From the NCBI GenBank assembly GCA_016795205.1, contig JAEUHZ010000033.1:62001-126000 (forward strand): 64,000 bases of DNA, in the 5' to 3' direction. Source of the DNA: Planctomycetota bacterium. Its GTDB lineage: Bacteria > Planctomycetota > UBA1135 > GCA-002686595. A program made the translations under genes and the position numbers. This document shows positions 17,163 to 25,444 of this stretch, piece after piece. The notes below the pieces were generated by a model that worked only from the letters and a program-made list of their open reading frames with translations, had not been told where the DNA came from and did not search any database. Numbering within the stretch: position 1 is the first letter of the stretch; each line of letters starts with the position of its first letter.

Positions 17163-18107
17163 TCAGCCACCGCGCGTCATGCCCTCCGCGAGCTTGAGGA
17201 ACTGCAGGAACGTGGGGCCCAGCGTCGTGACGAAGATCCCGGGCAGGAAGCAGATCACGAGCGGGAAGACGAGCTTCACGGTGAGCGACTGCGCCAGCAT
17301 GTTGGCGTCCTCGCGCCGCCGGTTGCGCATGTCGTCGGCCTGCGTCCGGAGCACGCGCGTGAACCCCGCACCGACCTGCTCGGCCTGCACGAGCGCCGAC
17401 GCGAACACGTTCACCGAAGGCAGCTCGATGCGTCGAGCCAGCCGCCGGAAGCAATCGACGCGGCCGACGCCGGAGAGCGACTCGATCTGGAACGTGCGCA
17501 TTTCCTGGAAGAGCGGTCGCTTCGGCGGGCTGGTCTCGATGACCTTGGTCATCGCGCCGTCGAAGGACAGGCCGGATTCGCTCATCGTCGCCAGCATCTC
17601 GAGCGTCACGGGCATGTCCTGCTCGATCTCCTGGGTCCGACGGGTGCGCGCGGAGCTGACGATGGCGATCGGCGCCAAGGCCAAGACGGCCATGAAGATC
17701 CACGGCGCGCCGTGCATGAGCGGCATGGCGAGGTCGCCGACACCACCCGGGATCTCGCCGGCCGCCCGCACGGATTCGTCGATGATGCCGCTGCGCGTGA
17801 GGGTCAGTGCGACGGCCAGTCCCGCGACCAGGCCCACGACGGTGGCCGCCAGGAACATGGACGGGGCGGCGTGGGAGCGGAAACCCGCGAGATACAGCCA
17901 GCGTCGCAGGAAGTTCTGACCCTCGAGGTCCTCGATCTCCGCCCGTGCGTCGGACAGCGCCTGGTCCTCGGCCCACGCCCGGCGACGCGCCAGCTCGGCG
18001 GCGCGCCAGCGCGCGTAGACGATCCAAGCACCTGCGAGCGCGAGCACCCACAGGGCGAGCACCGCCACGAGGCGCAGGTCGATGATCGCGAAGGCGAGGG
18101 GGGGCAT
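17163..18107 (-). CDS. tadC: Tad inner-membrane platform protein TadC
   Basis: About 314 residues with a type II secretion F domain. ATG at 18107 is chosen because AGGAGG lies 7 bases upstream. The N terminus is a membrane segment (VAVLALWVLALAGAWIVY). The F domain has EQDMPVTLEMLATMSESGLSFDGAMTKV, then the FASALVQAEQVGAGFTRVLRTQADDMR helix pair and the closing KLVFPLVICFLPGIFVTTLGP, typical of TadC. It acts with TadB as the platform for the CpaF ATPase. It starts 11 bases after the tadB stop, and a 180-base gap separates it from cpaC. Confidence 0.92.
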   Translation of the reverse strand: MPPLAFAIIDLRLVAVLALWVLALAGAWIVYARWRAAELARRRAWAEDQALSDARAEIEDLEGQNFLRRWLYLAGFRSHAAPSMFLAATVVGLVAGLAVALTLTRSGIIDESVRAAGEIPGGVGDLAMPLMHGAPWIFMAVLALAPIAIVSSARTRRTQEIEQDMPVTLEMLATMSESGLSFDGAMTKVIETSPPKRPLFQEMRTFQIESLSGVGRVDCFRRLARRIELPSVNVFASALVQAEQVGAGFTRVLRTQADDMRNRRREDANMLAQSLTVKLVFPLVICFLPGIFVTTLGPTFLQFLKLAEGMTRGG

Positions 18108-18118
18108 GCGACGTCCTC

Positions 18119-18970
18119 CTAGAAGCGCAGCTGCGTGAGCCGCGTGATCCACAGGAGTCCCAGGGCCTGCAGCACGATCGCGGCGGCCAGCACGTTGGCG
18201 CCGACCGGGTGCGACAGGAATTCCTCGAATCCGGCCGGGTTCGTGCGCCACATCAGCGCGCCGAGGAAGTACGTGATCAGCACGATGCCCACGACGGAGG
18301 CCTGCGCCTGCGTAGATTGCGAGCGCACGCGTCGACCGATCTCGATGCGGTCACGGATCGTGCGCCCCACGGAAGCCAGGGTCGGCGCCAGGCTGCCGCC
18401 GGTCTCGCCGTGCACGGCCATCGTGAACGCGAACAGGCGGAAGGCCTCGAGCGGGACGCGCGCCGCGAGGTCCTCGAACACCTGCTTGGGGTTCTCGCCG
18501 AAGCGGATCCGGCCCAGGGTCTCCTGGAGCTCGGGCTTGAGCGGCTTGCCGGCCTCGTGCGCCGCGCCCTCGATCGCATCCATCAAGCCCGAGCCGGCAC
18601 CCAGCGAGGCGACCATCAGGTCGATGGCGTTGGCCAACTGCATCTCGAGGCGCAGGCGGTTCCGTTGCTGACGCCAGCCCTCGAACAGGAAGACCGAGAC
18701 GCCCACGATCACGCCCAGCGCGACGGCGTACACGCCGCCCAGGCCGATCCAGAAGTGGAGCAGCAGGCTGACCGCGAGTCCGGCGACGAGCGGCAGCCAG
18801 GGCCGACGGCGCAACGAGGGCGTGAGGCCCAGGGCGCGTTCCGTGCGAGCGACCTGCACGTCCTCGTTCAGGCGTTCACGGGCCATGCGCCGCAGTCGCG
18901 TGTGGCGGAAGGCCACCGCGCAGACGAACGCGATCCCGAGCGCCAGCCCGATGCCGAGGAGCTTACCCAC
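18119..18970 (-). CDS. tadB: Tad inner-membrane platform protein TadB
   Basis: About 283 residues, with hydrophobic segments at the N terminus ([18 protein letters not shown]), near residues 60-95, and two at the C terminus. The type II secretion F domain contains [28 protein letters not shown] and [32 protein letters not shown]. The GTG start at 18970 overlaps the cpaF stop by 8 bases. It partners TadC in the platform that couples the CpaF ATPase to pilin assembly. Confidence 0.92.
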   Translation of the reverse strand: MGKLLGIGLALGIAFVCAVAFRHTRLRRMARERLNEDVQVARTERALGLTPSLRRRPWLPLVAGLAVSLLLHFWIGLGGVYAVALGVIVGVSVFLFEGWRQQRNRLRLEMQLANAIDLMVASLGAGSGLMDAIEGAAHEAGKPLKPELQETLGRIRFGENPKQVFEDLAARVPLEAFRLFAFTMAVHGETGGSLAPTLASVGRTIRDRIEIGRRVRSQSTQAQASVVGIVLITYFLGALMWRTNPAGFEEFLSHPVGANVLAAAIVLQALGLLWITRLTQLRF

Positions 18971-20384
18971 GCGCTCCTCCGTCTTGCCGCTGGAAGATCT
19001 CCAGCGGGACCTCGACGCCCTTGTCGCGCAGCTCGTGGACCAGCTTCGGCACGATGCCCGTCGGCAAGAACGAGCCCACCACCTTGCGCCCGTTGCGCCC
19101 GGTCTGCTGGAAGCGGAACACGTCCTGGAGCAGCGGCGTGCCGCTCTCCATGCCGGTGATCTCCGCCACGGCGTCCACGCGGCGGACGCCGTCGTCGAAA
19201 CGGCGCACGCTGACGACCAGGTGCAGGGCCGACACGATCTGCTCGCGGATGGCCCGTGAGGGCAGGTCCAGTCCGGCCATGAGGACCATGGTCTCCAGAC
19301 GATTCAGCGCGTCGCGGGGCGAGTTCGCGTGGACGGTCGTCATGCCGCCGTCGTGGCCCGTGTTCATGGCCTGCAGCATGTCCAGCGCCTCGGCGCCGCG
19401 GCACTCGCCCACGATGATCCGGTCGGGCCGCATGCGCAGGCTGTTGATCACCAGGTCACGCGCGGTGATGACGCCGCGTCCCTCCACGTTCGGCGGACGC
19501 GTCTCCAGGCGCACGACGTGATCCTGGTCGAGGATCAGCTCGGCGGTGTCCTCGATGGTCACGACACGCTCGTGGTCGGGAATGGCCTCGGCCAGCGCGC
19601 CGAGGAGCGTCGACTTCCCGGCGCCCGTGCCGCCGCTGATCAGGATGTTCTTGCGGGCCACCACCGCGTGCTGGAGGAAGGTGAAGATCTCGCGCGTGAA
19701 CATCCCGAAGCGGATCAGGTCCTCGCGACGCAGCCGTTGGCGCCCGAAGCGGCGGATCGAGATCGTCGGGCCGTCCAAGCTGACGGGCGGGATCGTGGCG
19801 TTCACGCGGCTGCCGTCCGGCAGGCGCACGTCGACCATCGGCGCCGCCTGGTCGATGCGACGTCCGACGCGCGCGGCGATGCGCTCGATGACGCGCTGCA
19901 CGTGCTCGTCGTCGCGGAAGCGCACGTCCGTCTTGATCAGGCGCCCGAAGCGCTCGACGTACACCTGGTCGAAGCCGTTCACGAGGATGTCGGAGACGGC
20001 CGGGTCGGCCAGCAGGGGCGCCAAGGGGCCGAGGCCCAGCGTCTCCTGCGTCAGCTCGTCGGCCAGCCGCTCGCGCTCCGAGGCGTTGAGCGGCACGTCC
20101 TCGGTGGCCAGCACGCGCGCCACGAAGTCCTGCACGGCGACCGCGATGGCGTCCTCGCCACTGCCGAACATCGAGCGCTCGCCGATCTCGTCGAGGAGCC
20201 GGCTGTGGAGCCGCGCCTTGATCGAGAGGAAGTCGACGTGCGCGCCGCGTGCGGCCGGCGCCGTCTCGGGAGCGGCACGCCACGCCGGCTCGCGTTCCTC
20301 GCCGGAGAGGCGGGCGGCGAGATCCGTCGACATCGAGCGCCCGAAGCGCGCGCGGATCTGTTCTCGATCGGTGGATTCGGCCAC
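18963..20384 (-). CDS. cpaF: Tad pilus assembly/retraction ATPase CpaF/TadA
   Basis: A secretion ATPase of 473 residues in the VirB11/GspE superfamily that powers pilus extension and retraction. The N-terminal domain has [22 protein letters not shown], the family hallmark. The catalytic core has Walker [11 protein letters not shown] near residues 247-256, an Asp box ([10 protein letters not shown]), a His box ([23 protein letters not shown]) and Walker B-like [20 protein letters not shown]. All catalytic residues look intact. It is followed directly by tadB (8-base overlap) and preceded by cpaE with a 15-base gap. Confidence 0.95.
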   Translation of the reverse strand: MAESTDREQIRARFGRSMSTDLAARLSGEEREPAWRAAPETAPAARGAHVDFLSIKARLHSRLLDEIGERSMFGSGEDAIAVAVQDFVARVLATEDVPLNASERERLADELTQETLGLGPLAPLLADPAVSDILVNGFDQVYVERFGRLIKTDVRFRDDEHVQRVIERIAARVGRRIDQAAPMVDVRLPDGSRVNATIPPVSLDGPTISIRRFGRQRLRREDLIRFGMFTREIFTFLQHAVVARKNILISGGTGAGKSTLLGALAEAIPDHERVVTIEDTAELILDQDHVVRLETRPPNVEGRGVITARDLVINSLRMRPDRIIVGECRGAEALDMLQAMNTGHDGGMTTVHANSPRDALNRLETMVLMAGLDLPSRAIREQIVSALHLVVSVRRFDDGVRRVDAVAEITGMESGTPLLQDVFRFQQTGRNGRKVVGSFLPTGIVPKLVHELRDKGVEVPLEIFQRQDGGARG

Positions 20385-20399
20385 GTGGGGTCCTCGGTG

Positions 20400-21647
20400 T
20401 CAGTCGGCGAACGAGGCCTTGGTCGAGCCGCCGGCGGGCGGCGCGGGTCGGGCGCGCGGGGCTGGCGCCGGCTCGGTCTCGGCCTCCGTCTCCATTCCCG
20501 CCAGGAGGTCGTCGACGAGCAGCTTCACGGCCTTGCCGAACCCGAAGAGCTTGGTCCCGTGCAGCATGTAGGGACGACCGGTGTTCAACGCGGTGATCAA
20601 GCGCTTCTGGTACGGGATCACGTAGTCGACGTCGGCGTCGAGCCGCGCCTCGACGTCGGCGATGGTCAGGCCGCCCGGTGCCTTCTCGAAGTTGTTGTTG
20701 AGCACGATCCGCGTCCGCTCGCGCGGGAAGCCGATCTGCTGGATCACGGGCAGCAGTCGCGCCGCGCCTACCACGTTGGGCACCGTGTTCTGCACGACGA
20801 CGTAGGCGCGATCCGACAGGTCCAGGATCGACATGATCATCCCGTCGAGCATCGGGAAGGTGTCGACGATGACCCAGTCCCACGAGCGCCGCGCCAGCGT
20901 CAGCGTGCGCGACAACGTCTCGTCGTCGACCACGCTGGCGTCGACCGGATCGACCGGCGCTCCCAGCAGGTCCAAGCCACAGGCGTGCCGCACGGTGAGC
21001 TTGCGCAGCAAAGTCTCGTCGAGGCGGTTCTGCTCGCGCGCAGCGTGCGCCAAGGTCGTCGTCGGCGTCAGGTCCAGCATCGGCCCGCAACTGCCCAGGT
21101 GGACCGAGCAGTCCACCAGCAGCACCTTGCCCGGCGGCAGCCTGCGCGCGAGTTCCACCGCGACGCTGACCGACATCGTCGACTTGCCGACGCCGCCCTT
21201 GTTGCTGACGAAGGACAGCACGCGGCCCAGGTCCTTCTTCTGCTCCTTGGGGCGCCGCAGCACGCGGTCGAGCAGTTGCTGGAGCTCCGAGGCCGACAGC
21301 GGACGGCGCAGGAAGTCCTGCACCTGCGCACGCACCGCCTCGATGATCACGTTGCTCTCGCCGTCGCTGAACCCCAGGCCGTCCGGCCGGTAGAGGGCGA
21401 CGATGGCCGTGCCCGGGGCCGCGGCCGAGACTTCCTCGGCGAAGGACTTCAGCGAGCGCGGGTCGCCCTCGACCTGCACGCAGACGACCTCCGGCCGCCG
21501 GTTGCGCGCGACCTCGATGCCCTGGCGCGCGCCGCGCACGGAGTGCACGACGGGCTTCCAGCCTCGCAAGCCGGCGACGGCGGCGGTGAACTCGTCCTTC
21601 AGCAGGGGGTCGGAGCCGACGACGAGGATCTGGGGGGTGTGCTCCAT
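20400..21647 (-). CDS. cpaE: Tad localisation ATPase CpaE/TadZ
   Basis: About 415 residues. Residues 1-120 form a receiver-like domain (QILVVGSDPLLKDEFTAAVAG), usually lacking phosphotransfer in this family. A MinD/ParA-type ATPase follows, with deviant Walker A SNKGGVGKSTMS near residues 149-160 and Walker B-like WDWVIVDTFPMLDG. TadZ proteins position the Tad machinery in the cell, often at a pole. ATG at 21647 is the first methionine of the conserved region; longer frames run into the tadG shadow. The C terminus has a Pro/Ala/Glu-rich tail. Confidence 0.92.
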   Translation of the reverse strand: MEHTPQILVVGSDPLLKDEFTAAVAGLRGWKPVVHSVRGARQGIEVARNRRPEVVCVQVEGDPRSLKSFAEEVSAAAPGTAIVALYRPDGLGFSDGESNVIIEAVRAQVQDFLRRPLSASELQQLLDRVLRRPKEQKKDLGRVLSFVSNKGGVGKSTMSVSVAVELARRLPPGKVLLVDCSVHLGSCGPMLDLTPTTTLAHAAREQNRLDETLLRKLTVRHACGLDLLGAPVDPVDASVVDDETLSRTLTLARRSWDWVIVDTFPMLDGMIMSILDLSDRAYVVVQNTVPNVVGAARLLPVIQQIGFPRERTRIVLNNNFEKAPGGLTIADVEARLDADVDYVIPYQKRLITALNTGRPYMLHGTKLFGFGKAVKLLVDDLLAGMETEAETEPAPAPRARPAPPAGGSTKASFAD

Positions 21648-21661
21648 GAGGTCGATACCAG

Positions 21662-23257
21662 TCAGCGAGTCAGGGCAGGGGCCAGCACGGTGCCGCGCTG
21701 GATGTAGGTGTAGTCGTGCATGCGCGCCGGGTCGGGCGTCTCCGTGCCGTAGGCGAAGACGTTCGACCAGCGCAGGACCGCGTTCCACTCGGCCGCGCTG
21801 AGCGACAGGCCGACGTCCTGGTCGATCGCCGTGCTCGGCACGGCGCTGGCATTGTCCTGCGCGACCCAGCACGTCACGCCGAAGTGGTTGATCAGCTCGC
21901 CGGCCGAGATCACGAAGGTCCCCGTCCCGCCGAAATCGCTGGGCGGGGGGGTCGAGCCGTCGGGAACGAACCCGACCGGCCACAGGTGCGCGAAGCCGTA
22001 GCCCACGACGCGCAGCACGGGCACGCCGTTGGCGTCCGGCACGTTTTCGACGATCGGGATGTAGGCCGGCTTGCGCGTCGTGAAGCGGAAGGGACGGACG
22101 GGCGTGCTCGTGGCGCGCGGCACGGCGCGTCCCACGGCCACCGGCCATCCGACCTCCGGATCGCAGGGATTCGCCGGCGCTGACGTCGCGTCGAACAGGA
22201 AGTGGCCGACCGTGGCGCCGTCCGTGTCGAGGACCAGGCGGCCATCGGGCTCGACGCGCACGCGGGACATCGTCGAGCTGCTCGAGGCCTGCCAGCCCGG
22301 CCCGCGGAAGTGCGCGGCCCAGGCGTCGAGGTACACGAAGAAGGGCACCACGCCGCTGATCCGCTCGCGGAACGTACCGCCGACCGAGGGTTCGTGGTCG
22401 TACAGCGGCGCACCGGCCTCGTCGCAGGGCGGGCGCCCCACGCGCATCGCCGGCCGGGCGCTGGCGATGGCCGTGGCGCGCACGGTGAGGCCGTCGCGCC
22501 GTGGGTCCCAGGACTCGCCCGGCGCGCGCAGCATCGTGCTGCCCAAGCCGAAGACGAACGGCAGCGTGGGCAGGGACGAGCTGACCCCGGGCTGGACGTC
22601 GTCGGGGTTGCCGTCGCCGGCGCGGCGCATGCGCACGAGGACGCTCAGCGCGTTGACGCGCTGCGTGCCGCTCACGGCCGGTGTGAAGTCCCGTCGCTGG
22701 TAGCTGGACTGCTCGCGGCCCGGCTCGTCGGGGTCGAACGTGCCCACGACGATGTCGCCCTGCGGTCGGTTCTGGATGTTCGGCTGGAGTCGCGGATCGT
22801 CGATGCGCGCGAGCTCCGCATCGGGTTGTGCGCCGACCACGGCGTTCGCGTTCCACGCGCCGACGCCACCGCTGACGCGCAGCGCAGGACCGGCACCGAG
22901 CTGGGCCGCGTCGGCGTCGTCCGCTGGCAAGAACGCCGTGCCATTGCCCGGGACGTAGCCGCCTTGCGTAGGGTGCAGGTCGTCGTCGAAGGCCAGCCGC
23001 ACCATGGCCGACGTCTTGCGCCGCTTCTCCGCGTGGCTGTCACCGATCGTCTCGTCGAAGTTCCGCCAGCGGCAGCCCTCGATCGCCGCCGAGTCCACGG
23101 CGGACTGCATCTGGGCCTGCGTCAGGTTCGCCAGCCCGATGTCGATGGCCAGCCCGGCCACCGCGAAGAACACGAAGGCGAGGAGCGCGAACAGGACCAG
23201 GATCGCGCCGCTCTGGCGCGATCCCTTCCCGCGAGCCGTGGCGCGGCGCAGGTTCAC
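21662..23257 (-). CDS. TadG-like pseudopilin / pilus assembly protein
   Basis: About 531 residues. The GTG at 23257 overlaps the cpaB stop (GTGA). The N terminus RATARGKGSRQSGAILVLFA is followed by one hydrophobic segment and then QAQMQSAVDSAAIEGCR, matching the TadG/TadE-type N-terminal domain. The remaining large domain is extracellular, beta-rich and carries Cys residues, but lacks a von Willebrand A domain that some TadG proteins have. It is probably a minor pilin or surface-exposed assembly factor. The C terminus ends just before cpaE. Confidence 0.8.
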   Translation of the reverse strand: MNLRRATARGKGSRQSGAILVLFALLAFVFFAVAGLAIDIGLANLTQAQMQSAVDSAAIEGCRWRNFDETIGDSHAEKRRKTSAMVRLAFDDDLHPTQGGYVPGNGTAFLPADDADAAQLGAGPALRVSGGVGAWNANAVVGAQPDAELARIDDPRLQPNIQNRPQGDIVVGTFDPDEPGREQSSYQRRDFTPAVSGTQRVNALSVLVRMRRAGDGNPDDVQPGVSSSLPTLPFVFGLGSTMLRAPGESWDPRRDGLTVRATAIASARPAMRVGRPPCDEAGAPLYDHEPSVGGTFRERISGVVPFFVYLDAWAAHFRGPGWQASSSSTMSRVRVEPDGRLVLDTDGATVGHFLFDATSAPANPCDPEVGWPVAVGRAVPRATSTPVRPFRFTTRKPAYIPIVENVPDANGVPVLRVVGYGFAHLWPVGFVPDGSTPPPSDFGGTGTFVISAGELINHFGVTCWVAQDNASAVPSTAIDQDVGLSLSAAEWNAVLRWSNVFAYGTETPDPARMHDYTYIQRGTVLAPALTR

Positions 23258-24177
23258 CGCCCGGCGCCCCCCGGGATCGTCGCGGGCGCGCTGGGCGGCA
23301 GGACGATCGTCTCCTTCTTCTCGCCGTTCTGGATCGTGATCGTCTCGATCGGGACGGGCGGGGCGGGATCCGGCAGGCGCTCGACGGTCGCGTTCGGATT
23401 GCGCGACTCGGCCAGGACCGTGATCTCGAGGCCGTTGTTCAAGGCGCTGAGCAGGTCGGCGTGCTGGTCGATCGGCACGGCGACGAAGGCCGGGTCCTTG
23501 GACGAGCTCTTGGCGTCCGGCATCGGGACGATGACGATCCCGCCTTCGACCAGGCGGCGCGTGACGCCGCCGAACTTCTTCTGCTCGTGAGCCAGGCGCT
23601 GCACGTCCGCCGGGACGGGCGTGCCGCGCGGCGCGACGGCCCCGGCGTAGGGATCGGCGGCCGCGACCAGCGCGAAGCGGTCGTTGGCCTTGAGGCCGCG
23701 CAGGCTCGGGACCTGAGAGGCCGTGACCTGCACGCCGACCATGCCGTCGGGAATGGCGGCCGTCGGGCTGGCTGGGGAGCCCTTGGGCAGGAAGTCGGAC
23801 TCCGTGAAGACGTAGCCCGAGTTCTTGGGGGCCTTCGTGACGCGCCCCAGGACCTCCTTCGCGTCGAGGATCCCGCTCTCCTTCGCGCGCTCGGGATCGA
23901 GCCAGGACACGAGCGGCTCGCCCTTGGCGTCGAACAGGTCGGTGTGCGTCACCGCAGTGAAGGCCGGGATCGACCGCAGGGCGCGCGGGTAGGCGCGCTT
24001 GCCCTGGCGGTCCTCGGAGGCCTGGGCTTGGGCCCGCGTCTCCGCACTCCAGGGCATCCGCCCGTCGTTCAGCAGGGCGTAGGTGCCGAGCGCCGCACCG
24101 GCCACCACGACGACCAGGACGGCGACGGGGATCCACTTCGTGCCGGACGTGCGCCGGCGGCTCTGGTTCTGGGGCAT
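23254..24177 (-). CDS. cpaB: Tad assembly protein CpaB/RcpC
   Basis: About 307 residues. After a cytoplasmic stretch comes one membrane anchor (WIPVAVLVVVVAGAALGTYALL, about residues 15-36). The SAF domain follows with RSIPAFTAVTHTDLFDAKGEPL, and the RcpC-type domain has IPDGMVGVQVTASQVPSLRGLKANDRFALV. CpaB/RcpC proteins sit in the periplasm and modulate the secretin. A Pro-rich C-terminal tail ends the protein. It starts 28 bases after tadE and its stop overlaps tadG. Confidence 0.9.
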   Translation of the reverse strand: MPQNQSRRRTSGTKWIPVAVLVVVVAGAALGTYALLNDGRMPWSAETRAQAQASEDRQGKRAYPRALRSIPAFTAVTHTDLFDAKGEPLVSWLDPERAKESGILDAKEVLGRVTKAPKNSGYVFTESDFLPKGSPASPTAAIPDGMVGVQVTASQVPSLRGLKANDRFALVAAADPYAGAVAPRGTPVPADVQRLAHEQKKFGGVTRRLVEGGIVIVPMPDAKSSSKDPAFVAVPIDQHADLLSALNNGLEITVLAESRNPNATVERLPDPAPPVPIETITIQNGEKKETIVLPPSAPATIPGGAGR

Positions 24178-24205
24178 GGGTGTTTCGTCTCGAAGGTGCG
24201 TTCGA

Positions 24206-25120
24206 TCAGGGGCAGCTCGTGCCGGCGTGGAAGACCTCGCGGCGGAAGACGGCCTGGGAGGAGATCAGGCGCCGGAAGGGCCGCACCTCCCGGTTCAGAG
24301 CGTAGAACTTGCCGAGACCGTATTGTCCACTGTACGGGCCTGCATCGGAACCCGAACCGCCCAACAAAACGCCTCCTGCGGCATTGACCTGCGTCACGCC
24401 GGCGTCGTCGGCCAAAATGGGCTCGGCGACCGGGTTGGGGTCCGTCACGTCGACAGGCTGAAAGGCAGTCAACGTAGCGGCTTGGTAGGGGTAATGGACT
24501 CGGATCGCGACCAAGCCACGCTCCGGGCCCGTCGATGCCAGGCTGAACGGCCCGCGGCCCGGGTCGGTGCCGGTCGGGACCACCTCCTCGAGGACGTCGA
24601 CCCAGCGGATCGACTCGACCCCGTCGGCTCCACGCGCGACGACCTGGGGCACCTTGACCACGACCTCGTTGCCGACGAAGGTCTGGACCAGCGCGCCGGG
24701 GTAGTGCAGGTACTGCGTGCCGTTGACCTCCCCGACGACCATGAGCGGGAGGAGGATCCGGTTCACCGTCGGCCAGTCCGAGGTGTCGGGGAGCACCCCG
24801 CTGGGCAGCGGCACCGCCAGCTTCCGCGGGTCGTAGACGCGCTCGCGGACCCGGTCGCAGCGCAGCGCGTCCTGGAACGACATCGTGGCTGGCAGCGGCA
24901 GCAGCGCGAGCTCGCGCGCCGCGACACGCGCCGCGTTCTGCACGATCTGCGCCGAGGTGATCATGCGCCCGACCTCGAGCGTGCCGGCCAGGATCAGGTA
25001 GAACGCCAGCGACACGAGCGCGAACTCGACCAGGACGGACCCCCGGCGGCCGGCGCACGGGGGCGCTTCCGATCGAGCTCTCTCTGCCGCGAGCTCTCGG
25101 CGTGGCTGCATCGTCTGCAT
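24206..25120 (-). CDS. TadE-like minor pilin
   Basis: About 304 residues, the first gene of the Tad operon. ATG at 25120 is preceded by AAGGAG with 7-base spacing. After a basic leader comes GRRGSVLVEFALVSLAFYLILAGTLEVGRM, the TadE N-terminal motif: a prepilin-like Gly/Ser site, Glu at +5 and a single hydrophobic helix. The rest is a soluble domain of about 230 residues without recognised motifs. TadE-like pseudopilins prime or stabilise Flp pilus assembly. The upstream 324-base gap faces the radical SAM gene and should contain divergent promoters. Confidence 0.82.
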   Translation of the reverse strand: MQTMQPRRELAAERARSEAPPCAGRRGSVLVEFALVSLAFYLILAGTLEVGRMITSAQIVQNAARVAARELALLPLPATMSFQDALRCDRVRERVYDPRKLAVPLPSGVLPDTSDWPTVNRILLPLMVVGEVNGTQYLHYPGALVQTFVGNEVVVKVPQVVARGADGVESIRWVDVLEEVVPTGTDPGRGPFSLASTGPERGLVAIRVHYPYQAATLTAFQPVDVTDPNPVAEPILADDAGVTQVNAAGGVLLGGSGSDAGPYSGQYGLGKFYALNREVRPFRRLISSQAVFRREVFHAGTSCP

Positions 25121-25444
25121 CGGGTCTCTCCTTGGCCGCCGTCCCGATCGGGGGATCGGGTTCGCGCGCGCGCCCCAGGACGAGGCTCGCGAGCGACAGG
25201 GCGGACCGCTGGCTCCGGTGAGGCTCCGAGCACGACCTCGGCCGGGGGCCACCTGCCGGCCCCCACCCCGAGCGACGCGCACCTCGCGAAGCGCAGGCCG
25301 TACGCGGGTCCTGCAACCCGCATCCGGCGAGGCGATTGTACCCCGGGTCCTGGAAATGGGGATTTCTTCCAAGTCCCGGTTCGGGGAGCCTGGGCGTGCC
25401 GCGCAGGGCGGCTCACCGCGCTCTGCGGATGAAGGAATCTCCAC
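25121..25444. other. Divergent promoter region between the Tad operon and radical SAM gene
   Basis: 324 bases without a convincing gene. It must carry the promoter of the ten-gene Tad operon (minus) and that of the radical SAM gene (plus). A TACAAT hexamer on the minus strand (25340-25335) is the only good -10-like match, without a matching -35 at the normal distance. A locally AT-richer block lies at 25358-25375. Confidence 0.4.

Noticed and set aside
19329-21707. A 792-codon plus-strand frame opposite cpaF/cpaE
   Set aside because: It is antisense to two well-recognised ATPase genes. The translation is rich in Arg, Gly, Asp, His and Val with no motif.
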